Shown one piece after another: positions 63,050 through 64,000 of a stretch of 64,000 bases of DNA. Below the pieces are notes generated by a model. It was not told the DNA's origin and made no database searches. It saw only the letters and a list, made by a program, of their open reading frames with translations. Source of the DNA: Campylobacterales bacterium (GTDB lineage: Bacteria > Campylobacterota > Campylobacteria > Campylobacterales > Sulfurimonadaceae); assembly GCA_026390165.1 (NCBI GenBank), contig JAPLGM010000018.1:153073-217072 (forward strand), written 5' to 3'. The stretch's first letter is position 1, and each line of letters opens with the position of its first letter. The position numbers and the translations under genes are program-made.

Positions 63050-63301
63050 ATGAGTCATTTTAGCGTAAGGGAAGCCATTCTCGAAGAATTCATCGAAATG
63101 CCCCCTATCAATCTCTATTCGTTGTACAAAACACTCCCCTCTAAACGAAAAGGGGAAACCCTTGCTGATTTTTATCAAGAGGTTTTTCAAAAAAAAACGT
63201 CAGCGGCTCAACAAAGTTTTGAGAGTAAAAATGCCCATGATATAGAGATTCTTATGATGCAAAATCTCAAGCGTATTGAAGCGAATAAGAGAAAACGTTA
63301 A
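63050..63301 (+). CDS. Small hypothetical protein
   Basis: 83 aa, no recognised family; convergent with 63298-63741. Confidence 0.5.
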   Translation: MSHFSVREAILEEFIEMPPINLYSLYKTLPSKRKGETLADFYQEVFQKKTSAAQQSFESKNAHDIEILMMQNLKRIEANKRKR

Positions 63302-63741
63302 ACAAATCTTTTGGGGTAAATTTTTTTTCCATAACTGTAAATTTTACATGCAATACAATAATTAAAAAAAAGATCTAAAAAGACACATCCGATAAAGGTA
63401 GTTGCCACGACAAAAATGGCACTATTCCACCCTTCTAAATCCATTACAAGCATCGCATTCATAAAAAAAAGACCAAAGAAAGCGGCAAGACGCTTTGCTC
63501 CTGCATCTTCCATCCGAACGGGAAGTTTGAAAAGTGTTTGAACCCCTGTTGAAAGGGCAAAAATGGGGCTAAATTTTTTGTAACCACTTAAGCGAATCAA
63601 AAAATCAATGATTAAAAATACTAAAATCCCTTTTTCCGATGTTATTAGATACAAGATAACACCCCCCATAACGAGAGAAGCACTCACTTTGACTACCATT
63701 GCATCAATCTGACGAAAAAGAAGGGGACACGCTTGTGACAT
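63298..63741 (-). CDS. DUF4395-like membrane protein
   Basis: CPLLFRQIDAMVVKVSA start, TM segments, C-terminal CIACKIY. Confidence 0.7.
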   Translation of the reverse strand: MSQACPLLFRQIDAMVVKVSASLVMGGVILYLITSEKGILVFLIIDFLIRLSGYKKFSPIFALSTGVQTLFKLPVRMEDAGAKRLAAFFGLFFMNAMLVMDLEGWNSAIFVVATTFIGCVFLDLFFNYCIACKIYSYGKKIYPKRFV

Positions 63742-63869
63742 AAGAATTCCTTATAAATTTATCACATTTTAAACACTTATTCTTAAATTATCAAGCGGTT
63801 AAAATTTTACTTTATCCATTAAAATATTTTTGGGATACAATCTCGTTTAGAAGAGGATCAAATTACGTA

Positions 63870-64000
63870 ATGAATGTCAAGAGCCAATTAAAAGAATTTT
63901 TGAGATTCTTTGCGCTCTTTCACCAACTTGAACAGCCCAAACGCTTTTTAAGCACTCCTGAGACGCGCTTTTGTAGTCTCCGATTGAAAGATACATTAGC
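63870..64000 (+). CDS. Hypothetical protein, N-terminal fragment truncated by window end
   Basis: Open frame MNVKSQLKEFLRFFALFHQLEQPKRFLSTPETRFCSLRLKDTL... to window end. Confidence 0.45.
   Translation, partial: MNVKSQLKEFLRFFALFHQLEQPKRFLSTPETRFCSLRLKDTL

Overview
The 64 kb window looks like an ordinary chromosomal region of a Campylobacterota (epsilonproteobacterial, Sulfuricurvum/Sulfurimonas-like) genome. This assignment is inferred from protein content and gene order, for example dksA-rlmH-(thiE)-accD-IMPase and fabZ-lpxA-clpX-mreB-mreC. I see no mobile element, phage or CRISPR array. Main blocks: (1) actP/DUF485/DUF294/exonuclease acetate-type locus and a porin; (2) a two-component system divergent from an RND efflux operon with two tandem tolC paralogs and an adaptor gene split by an in-frame TGA; (3) cyclophilin and queH; (4) a large chemosensory cluster: MCP - CheZ-like - CheY - CheA - CheW - CheR - CheD - CheB - HK - RR, then a PAS/MCP pair, plus a divergent CZB-type MCP; (5) a PhnD-type sensor kinase and a CPA2 antiporter; (6) housekeeping genes including carB, accD, gltBD, recO and a tRNA-Gly(TCC); (7) glucokinase next to a phosphorylase-kinase-alpha-like GH15-related protein. 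The observations most worth following up: (a) three chemotaxis promoters share an 11-bp-period direct repeat TGCMACA-N4-TGCMACA at identical distance from the -10; (b) an analogous CTTCACA-N4-CTTCACA repeat precedes both tolC paralogs with the same geometry; (c) three chemotaxis proteins (RR, CheD, CheZ-like) end in the same DD-[IF]-x-x-F tail, and CheA carries four [DE]xFGFF[DN] motifs in its linker, suggesting a shared docking-peptide system; (d) a predicted pseudo-receiver-CheZ fusion. All calls are from reading the sequence only; no database search was run.
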